The translations under genes and the position numbers were made by a program. Below the pieces are notes generated by a model. It made no database searches and was not told the origin of the DNA. It saw nothing but the letters and a program-made list of their open reading frames with translations. From Ustilago trichophora (taxonomy: Eukaryota > Basidiomycota > Ustilaginomycetes > Ustilaginales > Ustilaginaceae), in assembly GCA_900323505.1 (NCBI GenBank), contig OOIN01000030.1, forward strand, positions 248,001-312,000: DNA of 64,000 nucleotides, read 5' to 3'. This document shows, in pieces, positions 52,601 to 62,372 of the stretch; position 1 is the stretch's first letter, and the number at the start of each line of letters is the position of its first letter.

Positions 52601-54312
52601 ATGTCGACTCGTCCCCAGAACGTCGGAATCAAGGCCATCGAGATCTACTTTCCCCGCAGAGTAAGTCCATGTTCCCGCTCCTGAACGGCGCTATGATGAC
52701 GACGGCGACGACGAGCAAATCTCTTGTTGAAGACAAATACGTCGTCATTGCGTCTAGTGTTCTACTCGCTGGTTTGGGTGCTCGAACTGACTCTTTAACC
52801 ACTCTTGCATTTTTTGGATGATGATGACGACGACGACGACGATCAACAGTGCATCTCCGAAGATGAGCTCGAGGACTTTGACGGTGTAGCCAAAGGCAAA
52901 TACACCATCGGATTCGGTCAAAAGTACATGGCCTGCACCGACGACCGAGAGGACATCAACTCGTTCGCTCTTTCCGGTAAGTTTCCGCCCGTACTTGGCT
53001 CTGGTTTCAGCCAGCCACACACGCTGAGAGAGGGACGATCCATTGCTGACCGCTCACGTTTTCGCTGTGCTTTTTGATCTACTCTTTTGACCGCGCGATA
53101 GTCGTCTCCGGCCTCCTCGAGAAGAACAACATTGACCCCCGCAGCATCGGTCGTCTCGATGTCGGTACCGAGACCATCATTGACAAGTCCAAGTCGGTCA
53201 AGACCGTCCTCATGGACCTCTTTGCCCCCTCTGGCAACAACAACATCGAGGGCATCGACAGCAAGAACGCCTGCTACGGTGGTACCGCCGCACTCTTCAA
53301 CGCCATCAACTGGGTTGAGAGCAGCTCGTGGGACGGCCGTGACGCCATCGTCGTTGCTGGTGACATTGCCATCTATGCCGAGGGCTCTGCCCGTCCCGTC
53401 GGTGGTGCCGGTGCCGTTGCCATGCTCATCGGCCCTGACGCTCCCCTTGTCTTTGAGCCCGCTCACGGTACCCACATGAGCAACTTCTGGGACTTCTACA
53501 AGCCCAACCTCTCCTCCGAATACCCCGAGGTTGACGGCCCCGAGACCATCCAGGCCTACCTCGGCTGCCTCGACAAGACCTACGACGCCTACCGTCAGCG
53601 TGCTGCCAAGCTCCGCAACGCTGCCGCCAACGGTGCCAACGGCCACTCGGATGCTTCCAATCTCGCCTCGATCAAGGTCGACGACTTTGACTACACTCTG
53701 TTCCACAGCCCTTACTCGAAGCTCGTTCAGAAGGGTTTCGGCCGATTGTTGTACAACGACTACGTTGCCGACCCCAAGAACGAGAAGTACGCCTCGATCC
53801 CTGCCAACTTTGCCGAGCTTGACCGCAAGTCGACCATCACCAACAAGGACGTCGAGAAGGCTTTCGCTGCTTTCGGCAAGGAGCTCCAGCAGACCAAGCT
53901 CGAGCCCGGTATGGACACGGTGCGACGATGTGGTAACATGTACACCGCCTCGCTCTACGGTGGTCTTGTCTCATTGCTCTCCAACATTCCCTCGGCAGAG
54001 ATCCAGGGCAAGCGCATCCTTCTCTACTCGTTTGGTTCCGGTGCTGCTGCCTCGATGTTCGCTATCCGCGTCAACGGCTCGACCGAGCAGCTCGTCAAAG
54101 CTGCTGACCTCAAGAACCGCCTTGCCAGCATGAAGGTTGTTCCTTGCCAGACCTACGTCGAGGCTCTCAAGACCCGTGAGGCCACCCACAACGCTGTCAA
54201 CCACAAGCCCGTCGGTCAGCTCGAGAACTTGTGGCCCGGAGCTTACTACCTCGAGAACGTCGACCACATGTACCGCAGGACATACGGCCGCATTCCCGCC
54301 AACGCCAACTAA
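52601..54312 (+). CDS. ERG13: Hydroxymethylglutaryl-CoA synthase (Erg13)
   Basis: Three exons: 52601-52660, 52850-52976, 53102-54312; introns 189 and 125 bp (GTAAGT...CAG and GTAAGT...GATAG); 465 residues. The first exon gives MSTRPQNVGIKAIEIYFPRR, the conserved family N-terminus, which fixes the start. Catalytic residues are present: Glu in VGTETIIDKSKSVKT, Cys in NACYGGTAALFNA and His in FHSPYSKLVQK. The enzyme condenses acetyl-CoA with acetoacetyl-CoA to HMG-CoA, the second step of the mevalonate/ergosterol pathway, in the cytosol. Length is typical (about 450-490). Codon choice is very C-rich at third positions compared with neighbours, as expected of a highly expressed gene. Both introns are in the first 500 bp. 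Confidence 0.96.
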
Positions 54313-55595
54313 GTGTTGAGAGAGTTCCTCAAGCAGCCGCAGCCGCAGCCGCAGCCGCAGCTGCTGCCCAGTGAGAGGATTGGTCAGGCTCGAGACGCTA
54401 CTTCTATATCGAGGGACTATGCATTGTAAATAACGCCATCTCGGCCTATCGATTCTCTTCTTGGGGTAGAATGCAAGGCTGTTAGGAGAATTGGGCGACG
54501 CTTTGCCCCGCAGCTCCTTCACAACTTCACGCACTTTGCTTGGCATGAGAACGCCGCTCTCTCGTGCAAAGCACCTCCAAAATGCCCCATCTTTGTCGTT
54601 TGTTCAGCCAGTCATTCACGCTCTGTATCTGGGTCTTTCTGCTTCCTTTTTACCACACGAGAATAATATGAATACGATAGAATCCACCGGGACATTCGCT
54701 CCCGTTTGTCTGTCTGACTGTCTGACGGACTTGCCGTCTCCAATTCGTCCGCGGAACTCCAATCGATACCGGCTGGCTGATGGGTCATTCTGGATTCTGG
54801 CGAGCCATTCTACAACGCCAACACCTGCATCCGAACGAACACCTACATCCGAACAAAGTGCATCGATTCGGAAGCGTTCCGATGCAAGAAGACAATAAGC
54901 TTAAACACGAAGCGTGGCTTTTATGCGGAAAAATTACTGCGCGTCTCTGCCTGGGAAATTCATCGGATCTACCGCCATTTCTCTTGTCACAACGACGCAA
55001 CACATCTTGCTTCAGTCTCCATCGGCAAGATATTGTCGGATCACCGAAATTGACACCACCACATGCTATCCGAATACGGAGCATCTTCGGACGGACGAGA
55101 TTTGAGATCGAATCTTCTTAGGCGTCGGGAGATGCCGACGCGACTATAGAAGAGTTCGTTGCCACGCAGAACAGCATGCTGTCGGAAGTGCCGACGCCGC
55201 TGCGCTCCGAGTGTTGCAATGCTTCCCACGCTATCCTTCTCGATGGGAGGGAGTAAGTGGCGTGTATCGATCCAGCGGGTAGGTCGTAGTTACCGACGGA
55301 TGATGGCCTTGACGGCTCTTCCGCCTTGATCCTCTCGCCGGCGCTGCATAGTCGTATCTGACTTGGGACTTAATAGAAGATCGGAGAGTATAAGAAGATG
55401 CCATCTCCAGGTGAAGGATGCCCCCGAAAGGTCGAGCATCTTTTCACCTAGAGCCCGTTGAACTTCGTATCCCTCCATAGCAGCACACTCTGTTTGTTCG
55501 CCATCTTCACCCCTCCAGACTATTGCGTCCAGAACCTCGTCATAGAATCGACATCACCTTTCCTTGGCCTACCACAAGTGGGCAAGCTCGGCGCG
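54313..55595. other. 1.3-kb gene-free region upstream of the multicopper oxidase
   Basis: A GCAGCC hexamer run (54332-54361) follows the HMG-CoA synthase stop. A TATAAG at 55389-55394, about 200 bp before the multicopper oxidase ATG, is a possible core promoter. No gene seen. Confidence 0.55.
54332..54361 (+). repeat. GCAGCC hexanucleotide repeat
   Basis: Nearly five units of GCAGCC (30 bp) in the 3' flank of the HMG-CoA synthase gene. Confidence 0.85.
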
Positions 55596-58500
55596 ATGCG
55601 GGCTACGCGTGCTTCTCCGACGCCTCACCGGCGAGGACGTCGCTGCCTAGCAATCTACCTCATCCTTGTAACGTCTCTCCTCTTCCTCTTTGCAGTTCCC
55701 TCCGGATCTATTTCCGCGGCTATTCCTATCCATCAATCCGAACTTGCCAGTGGAAATGAAGGAGCGGCAAAACAAGTTGAGCCTCACTCTGATGGAGAGG
55801 AAACAGACCACCGCCAGTTGCTGATCAAGAGGCACGAACAGATCTCTTCGGGTTCCGTCGCAGCCGGCTTCGTCCATCCCACCCACCTCTACCGTCGCGA
55901 TGCCGCTGCGCTCCCAGCTCCGGACAAGGCTTACAACATGACCGTCACTCAAGGTACCATCAGCCCCGATGGATTCGAGAGACTTGGCTTTCTCATGAAC
56001 GGAAAGTTCCCTGCGGATCCATTTGTCTGGGACGAGAACGATGATGTTGAGATCACGGTCAACAACCAGAGTCCCGTTCCTTTCGCGATTCACTGGCACG
56101 GTATACATCAGATTGGCACCCCAGAGATGGATGGTGTGCCTGGTTTGTCGCAATGGAACATCTACACGGGCCAATCTTACACTTATCGCTTCAAGCTGAT
56201 CAATCAGTATGGTGGATACTGGTATCACAGTCATGAAAGGGGCTACTATGCCGACGGCTTGCGAGGGACCATTTACATTAGGCCAAAGGCAGGTCGCAAG
56301 AAACCCTGGAATTTGATCAGCGCCAATCAGGACGATATCGATCAGATGGAGGCCGCCGAGAAGGATTTCCAAGTCATGCAGTTGTCCGACCACTGGCACA
56401 TCAACCATACCGACATGATGTTGGTGGTCCACGAGACTGGCGTCCCACCTGCCTGTTTCGACTCGCTTCAGATCAACGGCCGCGGACGACAGTATTGCGT
56501 CGACGATTGGAAGACGGTCATCTCACCCGTGCAGGCTAGCTTGCTGCAGAACTTCAGCTCAACCAATCCGGACGGCATCACTTCCAAGGGCTGTATCTCG
56601 CTCGTCCCTCCCAAAGCTGGGTACTCGGTCAAGGGCACGCTCGACACCAAGTATGGTGGTGTTTGTAAGAATACCACTGCCCCTCTGACGGTGTTTAGCG
56701 CTGCCAAGGCCATCAACGAAGGCAGAAAGTGGCTGAACTTGCAGATTGTGGACACTTCCACCAATTGGTATCTGGGGTGTTCTGTTGATGGACACAAGAT
56801 GTGGATCGTCGCCGTCGATGGCCATTACGTCGAGCCGATGCAGGTAGACTGGGCCCAGATCACTATTGGTAGTAGGCTCAGTGTGATGGTTGAGTTGGAT
56901 TCAAGTTTAGATGGCAACGTCTTCCCGATTCGGCTCACAGGTGCTCGTGCGCTACAGCCCATCGAAGGCCACGCTTTCTTATCTTACATCGACGACATCG
57001 ATGGTACATGGACCCCGGAGTTGGAAGAAGATTTTGGTTACGCAATGCGTACCCTAACTACAGCTCATGTCCCGATGAGTGGCTTCATTACTGATGCTTC
57101 GGTGGTCAAATGGCAGCAGAATCTTAGCACACCCTTTGATCCCATCTCTGCGGTTCCCAAGACGTCGAACATGACTTTGCATGCCGTTGCCTCGCAGAAC
57201 AGTCTCAATGTCTGGCAGCTGGCGACGATGCCGCTCGACACTGCTCATTTGGCTGACGAGCGGCCCATGCTCTTCAACGCGACGGATGGTAATGCGACAT
57301 CCAACCAGATGGCACCGTACGCCTCGATCCCGCTCGGTACGGTGGTGGACATCATCATGGAGAACAATATTTATTCGATCGTTGGTGGTCCCAACAGTCC
57401 GCATCCTTTCCACATGCACTCACGAAGATTCTGGATCATAGGAAGCGGCGCTGGTCCTTTCCCCGCCGACACCGTCGCCGAGGCGCAAGATCTAGGATAC
57501 ACTTTCAACCTCGACACTCCTCCGCTGCGAGACGGCTTCGATATCGACTCCAACTCCTGGGTTGTCATCCGCTACGTCGTCGATCACGCCGCGGCCAACA
57601 TTCTCCACTGTCACATTGACGACCATTTCATGGAAGGAATGGCAGCGGTCCTCCTGGAAGGTCTCGAAACAATCCCAGCCGGTGGCAACTTTAGCGAGGC
57701 TATCAAGACTAAACCTGCCAACTACATCGAAACGCAGAACGACGAGCTTGGGCAGGTGCTTGAACTCGCTTGGGCAACAGGCTCCGCAAATGCCAAGTAC
57801 GTCGCTCCGCCAGTTACAGAAACAGTCACGCCGTGGGGCGACCCTCGAGCGCTGGCAAACAGTATCCAACTCGTAGCCAGCTCCAACAGCGTTCAAGAGG
57901 CCATCACGAGCTCGCTACAGCAGGAGCTGAGCTTGCTCCAAGCTACAGCGACGGAAGAGATTACAGGAATCATCGCGACCGTGCAGTCGGATCACCTGAC
58001 CACGTTCACAGGCATTCCGGCAAGTAGCGAGGCGGTGACGGCTGCTGCTGCTGCGACGGCGCTTGCAACAGCGACGGCAAGTGTGGCTGCAGAGACGGCA
58101 GATGCGACTGATACCGCTCAGTCGACGCTCGTGGCTATAGCGTATACGACGAGAGTTGTGACTCAGAATGCGTCCCCAACTCAAGCTGTCGGGGTTACTA
58201 CTGTTCGTGCGACTGTGACTGCTGTGGCTCCGGCTAGCGGGCTTGTGACTGCTCTGGCGACCGGACCCGCTGCACTTGCGACTACACCGGTCAGCGCGGC
58301 TGCCAGCGCTGTTATCACTGTCTTTGCTACCGTACCTGCTACCGCAGGGGCTGCCGAAGTAGCGACTGCACCTGCCACAGCGCTCGCGACTACACCCATC
58401 AGTGCGCTTGCCTCTGTACCCAGCACTGCACCCGCTAGTCTGATTGCCAGTCCGTCTGTAACCGCCGCTGTCCAAGCCACACCATCTGCAGCCGTCAGTC

Positions 58501-59525
58501 TCGTGAATGCGAATCTTGAGACGGGCGTCGCTGCATCGAATGCGCTGTCACTAGCCAGCTCGATCGCTTTCTCGACATTGTTCCGCACTGCTGCTGGCTC
58601 AGCCTCTGTGGTTGCTGTCGCTCCTTCTGCTGTTCAGGCGACGTCGATTGCTGCTCCTACAGGAACACAGGTGGCGACCGCAATCCGGACTGCCGCTTCT
58701 CCTCAGTCCTCAGCAGTCGATGATGTGGATGAAAGTGCTGATGATTCCGCGACTGCGTCTGGCACTAACGACGAGGCTGCCGAGGAGACAAGTTTGAGAG
58801 TCACATCTGCTTTTGCGGCTTCGGCGCTGAGAAGTACAATCCTGGACACGGCGCTTGCTTCTGCTCGCGATACCAGTGTCGCGGCCACGGCCAGGGCCGC
58901 CAGCTCCACACACGTCTACTCGGCCATCAAGACACAGCAAGCAATCTCGAGCGCCGCCGCCGTCGCATCTGCTCTGACACCGCAGGCACATTCCAGCGCT
59001 GCCGCATCTCTCAATAGAGCAGCCTCGACAGTCCTCGAGACCACGCAGGTGGTGATTCGTCCCTCTCTGACCAGCGCGCCCGCAGCAGCTGGCACTCAAA
59101 GCGCATACACCACGCTCTTTGTCGACGTTTCCCAGAGCCAAATCGCCTCCGCCTACGCCTCCGCTTCTAACTCTGCGACTCAATCTGCAGCTTCCTCACC
59201 CGACGCCGCTGCGTACGGCGGACATTCTGCAATCGCGACCTTTTCTGTAGATTCGACGGCTGCGGGGCTGTCCTCTGCCCCACCACCGGTGCCCAGTGCA
59301 ACTCTGAGTGCGGCAACAGAAAGTGACGAGCCGGCTTATGACAATCCCGTCTTCCCTTCCACCATCGCAGCTGTCAGTACGACGCAGAAGCTGGAGACGA
59401 CGCTTGACGGTGTAGGCCACGCGACGATCACCGAACCCGCCACCGCGACTGCTGCTGCTGACACAGCTGTTGAAGATAAAGCGGCGCTCGACGATGATCC
59501 CTACGAGACTTACATGTCCGAATAA
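55596..59525 (+). CDS. Laccase-like multicopper oxidase with giant Ala/Thr/Ser-rich tail
   Basis: 1309 residues from ATG 55596; upstream the frame only reaches a TTG. After a basic start, residues 18-35 form a signal peptide or anchor (LAIYLILVTSLLFLFAVP). Dibasic sites (LIKR, LYRR) before residue 110 suggest Kex2 processing. The oxidase spans about residues 112-720 with all four copper motifs intact: HWHGIHQ (H166), WYHSH (H211, H213), HPFHMH (H603, H606, H608) and HCHIDDHFMEGM (H671, C672, H673, H677; Met682 as axial ligand). It would oxidise phenols or metals with O2 in the wall or secretory path. Residues about 760-1309 are a low-complexity Ala/Thr/Ser/Val tail, probably O-glycosylated, ending in an acidic DDDPYETYMSE with no GPI signal. 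Substrate (laccase or ferroxidase) is unknown. Confidence 0.88.
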   Translation: MRATRASPTPHRRGRRCLAIYLILVTSLLFLFAVPSGSISAAIPIHQSELASGNEGAAKQVEPHSDGEETDHRQLLIKRHEQISSGSVAAGFVHPTHLYRRDAAALPAPDKAYNMTVTQGTISPDGFERLGFLMNGKFPADPFVWDENDDVEITVNNQSPVPFAIHWHGIHQIGTPEMDGVPGLSQWNIYTGQSYTYRFKLINQYGGYWYHSHERGYYADGLRGTIYIRPKAGRKKPWNLISANQDDIDQMEAAEKDFQVMQLSDHWHINHTDMMLVVHETGVPPACFDSLQINGRGRQYCVDDWKTVISPVQASLLQNFSSTNPDGITSKGCISLVPPKAGYSVKGTLDTKYGGVCKNTTAPLTVFSAAKAINEGRKWLNLQIVDTSTNWYLGCSVDGHKMWIVAVDGHYVEPMQVDWAQITIGSRLSVMVELDSSLDGNVFPIRLTGARALQPIEGHAFLSYIDDIDGTWTPELEEDFGYAMRTLTTAHVPMSGFITDASVVKWQQNLSTPFDPISAVPKTSNMTLHAVASQNSLNVWQLATMPLDTAHLADERPMLFNATDGNATSNQMAPYASIPLGTVVDIIMENNIYSIVGGPNSPHPFHMHSRRFWIIGSGAGPFPADTVAEAQDLGYTFNLDTPPLRDGFDIDSNSWVVIRYVVDHAAANILHCHIDDHFMEGMAAVLLEGLETIPAGGNFSEAIKTKPANYIETQNDELGQVLELAWATGSANAKYVAPPVTETVTPWGDPRALANSIQLVASSNSVQEAITSSLQQELSLLQATATEEITGIIATVQSDHLTTFTGIPASSEAVTAAAAATALATATASVAAETADATDTAQSTLVAIAYTTRVVTQNASPTQAVGVTTVRATVTAVAPASGLVTALATGPAALATTPVSAAASAVITVFATVPATAGAAEVATAPATALATTPISALASVPSTAPASLIASPSVTAAVQATPSAAVSLVNANLETGVAASNALSLASSIAFSTLFRTAAGSASVVAVAPSAVQATSIAAPTGTQVATAIRTAASPQSSAVDDVDESADDSATASGTNDEAAEETSLRVTSAFAASALRSTILDTALASARDTSVAATARAASSTHVYSAIKTQQAISSAAAVASALTPQAHSSAAASLNRAASTVLETTQVVIRPSLTSAPAAAGTQSAYTTLFVDVSQSQIASAYASASNSATQSAASSPDAAAYGGHSAIATFSVDSTAAGLSSAPPPVPSATLSAATESDEPAYDNPVFPSTIAAVSTTQKLETTLDGVGHATITEPATATAAADTAVEDKAALDDDPYETYMSE

Positions 59526-59950
59526 AGCCTCCTCACCGAAACATCGAAAATTTTGGTCGCAGGCGGGAGAATCTGCTTCCTCTTTCACCACCTCTGCTCG
59601 AGTCCATGCTGTTGTCATCTCTGTACGTTGTGTCTAGAATGCAGTGCTCTGTTCTTGTCTGTTCGAATGGCTGTCAACGGAAAGGGAAATGCATATCCGT
59701 AGTGACCATGTGCTTCCCCGCATTATGTCGCGGCTATGAATCGAGAAAAAAAAATGAGATCCGTGCGCTTCGGAGCGAGAAAGAGGGTCTTGACAGGCTG
59801 GGCCGCGGTCCAAGATGGCTTTGTTTCTTTCCACATCGTCTAGGAGCCTGATCCTCTCCCGCTGCGAGTCGCTCATCAAAGACGTTATCTCAGTTCTCTA
59901 CATCGAGCTCGAATCACAGCTGCCGCCATCTCAAAGCCATTTCGCACAAG
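59526..59950. other. Intergenic promoter region of the amidase gene
   Basis: 425 bp holding the 3' flank of the multicopper oxidase and the amidase promoter, with an A9 tract near 59745. No TATA box or gene can be placed. Confidence 0.5.
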
Positions 59951-61594
59951 ATGTCGACGTGGCAAGAAGTCGTCAAAGCCAAGCGTGAGCAGCGCGAGGC
60001 GCTTATCCCTGCCTCCTACAAGGTCGCAGCCGAGTCGCTGCCTCTTGTCAACAGTGACTCCGTCATAGACTTTCCTCGATCGACTGGTATCCTCTCCGAG
60101 CGAGAGATCGAGATCACAGAGACTGACGATGTCTCTGTCCTTCTCTCCAAGCTGGCCAGTGGTCACTATACCGCCGTGGAGGTGCTCGAAGCTTTCATCA
60201 AGAGGGCATGCATCGCTCATCAGCTGGTGAACCCTCTCACCGAGATCCACTTTGAAGATGCTCGAAGGTGGGCAGCAGAGGTGGACGCCGAGCTCAAGTC
60301 GACCGGAAAAGTGCGCGGCCCACTTCATGGTCTACCCATCAGCGTCAAGGATCAGTTCCAGATCAAAGGCTCTGATGCCACCATTGGCTACGTCAGCTAT
60401 TCCAACAGGCCGTCCACTTCGGACTCTGTGCTGGTTGAGCTGCTCAAGAAGGCCGGAGCGGTGCCCTTTGTCAAGACCAACCTGCCGCAAACGATCATGT
60501 ACTCGGAGTCGTCCAACGAGCTGTGGGGCACTACGGTTAACCCGCATAACCGAACGCTGCACCCTGGTGGTTCCTCGGGTGGTGAAGGTGCGCTGGTTGC
60601 CATGAAGGGGTCGCCGCTAGGTGTAGGAACGGATGTGGGCGGGTCCGTCAGGATCCCTGCCACTTTGTGTGGCGTTTTTGGACTGCGCCCATGTTCGCAC
60701 AGATTCCCGTATGAGGGAGCGGTCAATTCGTTGCTTGGGCAAATCACTATTCCGTCCGTACTGGGCCCGCTCAGTCGCTCTCTGTCAGGCTTGATTGAGT
60801 TTAGCAAGGCAGTTCTTGCACAGCAACCTTGGCTTCTGGACCCTCAGACACCCTCTATGCCGTGGAACGAAGACCGATTCCAGCAAGCACGAACCCAACA
60901 AAAACTCAACATCGGCGTGATGTGGCACGACGGACATGTCAGACCCTCACCCCCTTACGAGCGAGCCATCAAATCTCTGCTCTCCACGCTTCCCTCTCAC
61001 TATGATGTGATCGACTTTGAAGCGTACAAAACAGCGGAAGCGCTTAGCATCATGAGTGAGGCCTTCTGTGCCGATGGTGGCAAGGACATCTCTGCCGCCA
61101 TCGCACCGCTCAAGGAGCCTCTCGGACCGTGTTTCTCCGGTATAGGTCAGAGAGAGTATGGCGCTTTCGAAGTATGGCAGGCCAACAAACGCAAAGCCGA
61201 GTTCCAAAAGGCCTATCTCGACCACTGGAATGCCACCGCTAAGCGCACAAAGGACGGCCGTCCGATCGATATGCTCATCGTTCCCGGAATGGCTTATACG
61301 GCACTGCCACCCGGTAACGAAATCTATATCACGTACACGGGAATCTTTAACCTCGTCGATTACCCTGCAGTGGTTCTGCCCCTTACAAAGGTGGACCCGG
61401 CGGTCGATGGCAAGGCGACCAGAAGCGAATTCTTGTCTGAGGATGACGAGAAATGGTACAAGAAGTGGGACGCGGAGAAGCTGGTCAATGCGCCGGTCGG
61501 TATCCAGATTGTGGGGAGGAGATATGAGGAGGAGGCAGTGCTGGGATATGCTGAGCAGCTGTGGAATGCCTTCAGCGCGAGCAAGAAGCTTTGA
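59951..61594 (+). CDS. Amidase-signature hydrolase (acetamidase/FAAH-like)
   Basis: 547 residues from ATG 59951 (AAG before the ATG), no intron. The amidase-signature core is clear: GLPISVKDQF gives catalytic Lys133, HPGGSSGGEGAL gives the cis-Ser208, and GTDVGGSVRIPATLCG gives the nucleophile Ser232. The Lys-Ser-Ser spacing (75 and 24 residues) equals that of mammalian FAAH (142, 217, 241). Length and flanking strings (GVFGLRP) agree with fungal acetamidases and general amidases. It hydrolyses amides to acid plus ammonia or amine; the substrate may range from acetamide to fatty or aryl amides. No signal peptide or membrane helix is seen, so it is probably cytosolic. A possible AATAAA lies at 61684-61689. 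Family certain, substrate not. Confidence 0.93.
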   Translation: MSTWQEVVKAKREQREALIPASYKVAAESLPLVNSDSVIDFPRSTGILSEREIEITETDDVSVLLSKLASGHYTAVEVLEAFIKRACIAHQLVNPLTEIHFEDARRWAAEVDAELKSTGKVRGPLHGLPISVKDQFQIKGSDATIGYVSYSNRPSTSDSVLVELLKKAGAVPFVKTNLPQTIMYSESSNELWGTTVNPHNRTLHPGGSSGGEGALVAMKGSPLGVGTDVGGSVRIPATLCGVFGLRPCSHRFPYEGAVNSLLGQITIPSVLGPLSRSLSGLIEFSKAVLAQQPWLLDPQTPSMPWNEDRFQQARTQQKLNIGVMWHDGHVRPSPPYERAIKSLLSTLPSHYDVIDFEAYKTAEALSIMSEAFCADGGKDISAAIAPLKEPLGPCFSGIGQREYGAFEVWQANKRKAEFQKAYLDHWNATAKRTKDGRPIDMLIVPGMAYTALPPGNEIYITYTGIFNLVDYPAVVLPLTKVDPAVDGKATRSEFLSEDDEKWYKKWDAEKLVNAPVGIQIVGRRYEEEAVLGYAEQLWNAFSASKKL

Positions 61595-62372
61595 AGCCAT
61601 GTCATGTCCGCTATCGCAAGGAAGTACATCTTTCAATTTTCAAAGCTGTATACCGCACGAAATCTCACAAACAATTAGTCCGAAATAAAGATAGGTGTGA
61701 AATCACGTGATGAAGAGATACGCGGTTTGGTTCAAAATGGGTTTGCTGAGGGCGCGTGTGTTGATTTTATTCATTTTGAATGTGACGATGCTGCATGAAG
61801 CGAAGGAAAGCAAACGAAAGCAAAAAAGCTCGGCAGCTTTGAGTCCGACCATGGGAGAGACAGCAGAATGTATTCGTCTGTTTCATGAGAAGTGTGGGTC
61901 AGAAGTGCGAGGGCGGGTTTGTGATTCCAGATGCTGGCCCATGAGGGTCGTAACTGGGGAGAGAGAATATGCGAGGCTTGAAGAGTTTCCACATTGCAGC
62001 AGCTCTTCCAGTCGCTCTCACATCTCACTTCACTGGAGCGAAGCAAGCCACAGACCATACACATAGAGGATCTGAAAGTGTCTAAGTTCTTGTCGTTGTC
62101 ACACTAGTTGCACCATCAACCTTCTCGACTTCGCATCTCGACTCATCTCTGTGCATCACTTCTCACACTTTCTCAACATCGGGTGGAGTCTGCCAACGTC
62201 AACCTCGACTAGATCAGAGCGAGAAGAGGTAGAGCGAGCAGGAAACATGCATTCATCTTGATCGCTCTAGAGACACATATACAGCATACGACCTTTGCAA
62301 GCATCACACTTCCAGCGATCCTCCCATCTTCACCACCTCCGATCATTCCACAAAAAAACGCATCCACACAAC
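61595..62372. other. Intergenic region before the right-edge gene
   Basis: 778 bp with the amidase 3' flank (AATAAA at 61684) and the promoter of the next gene. A TATA-like ACATATACA near 62275 lies about 95 bp before ATG 62373. Other short frames look non-coding. Confidence 0.5.
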
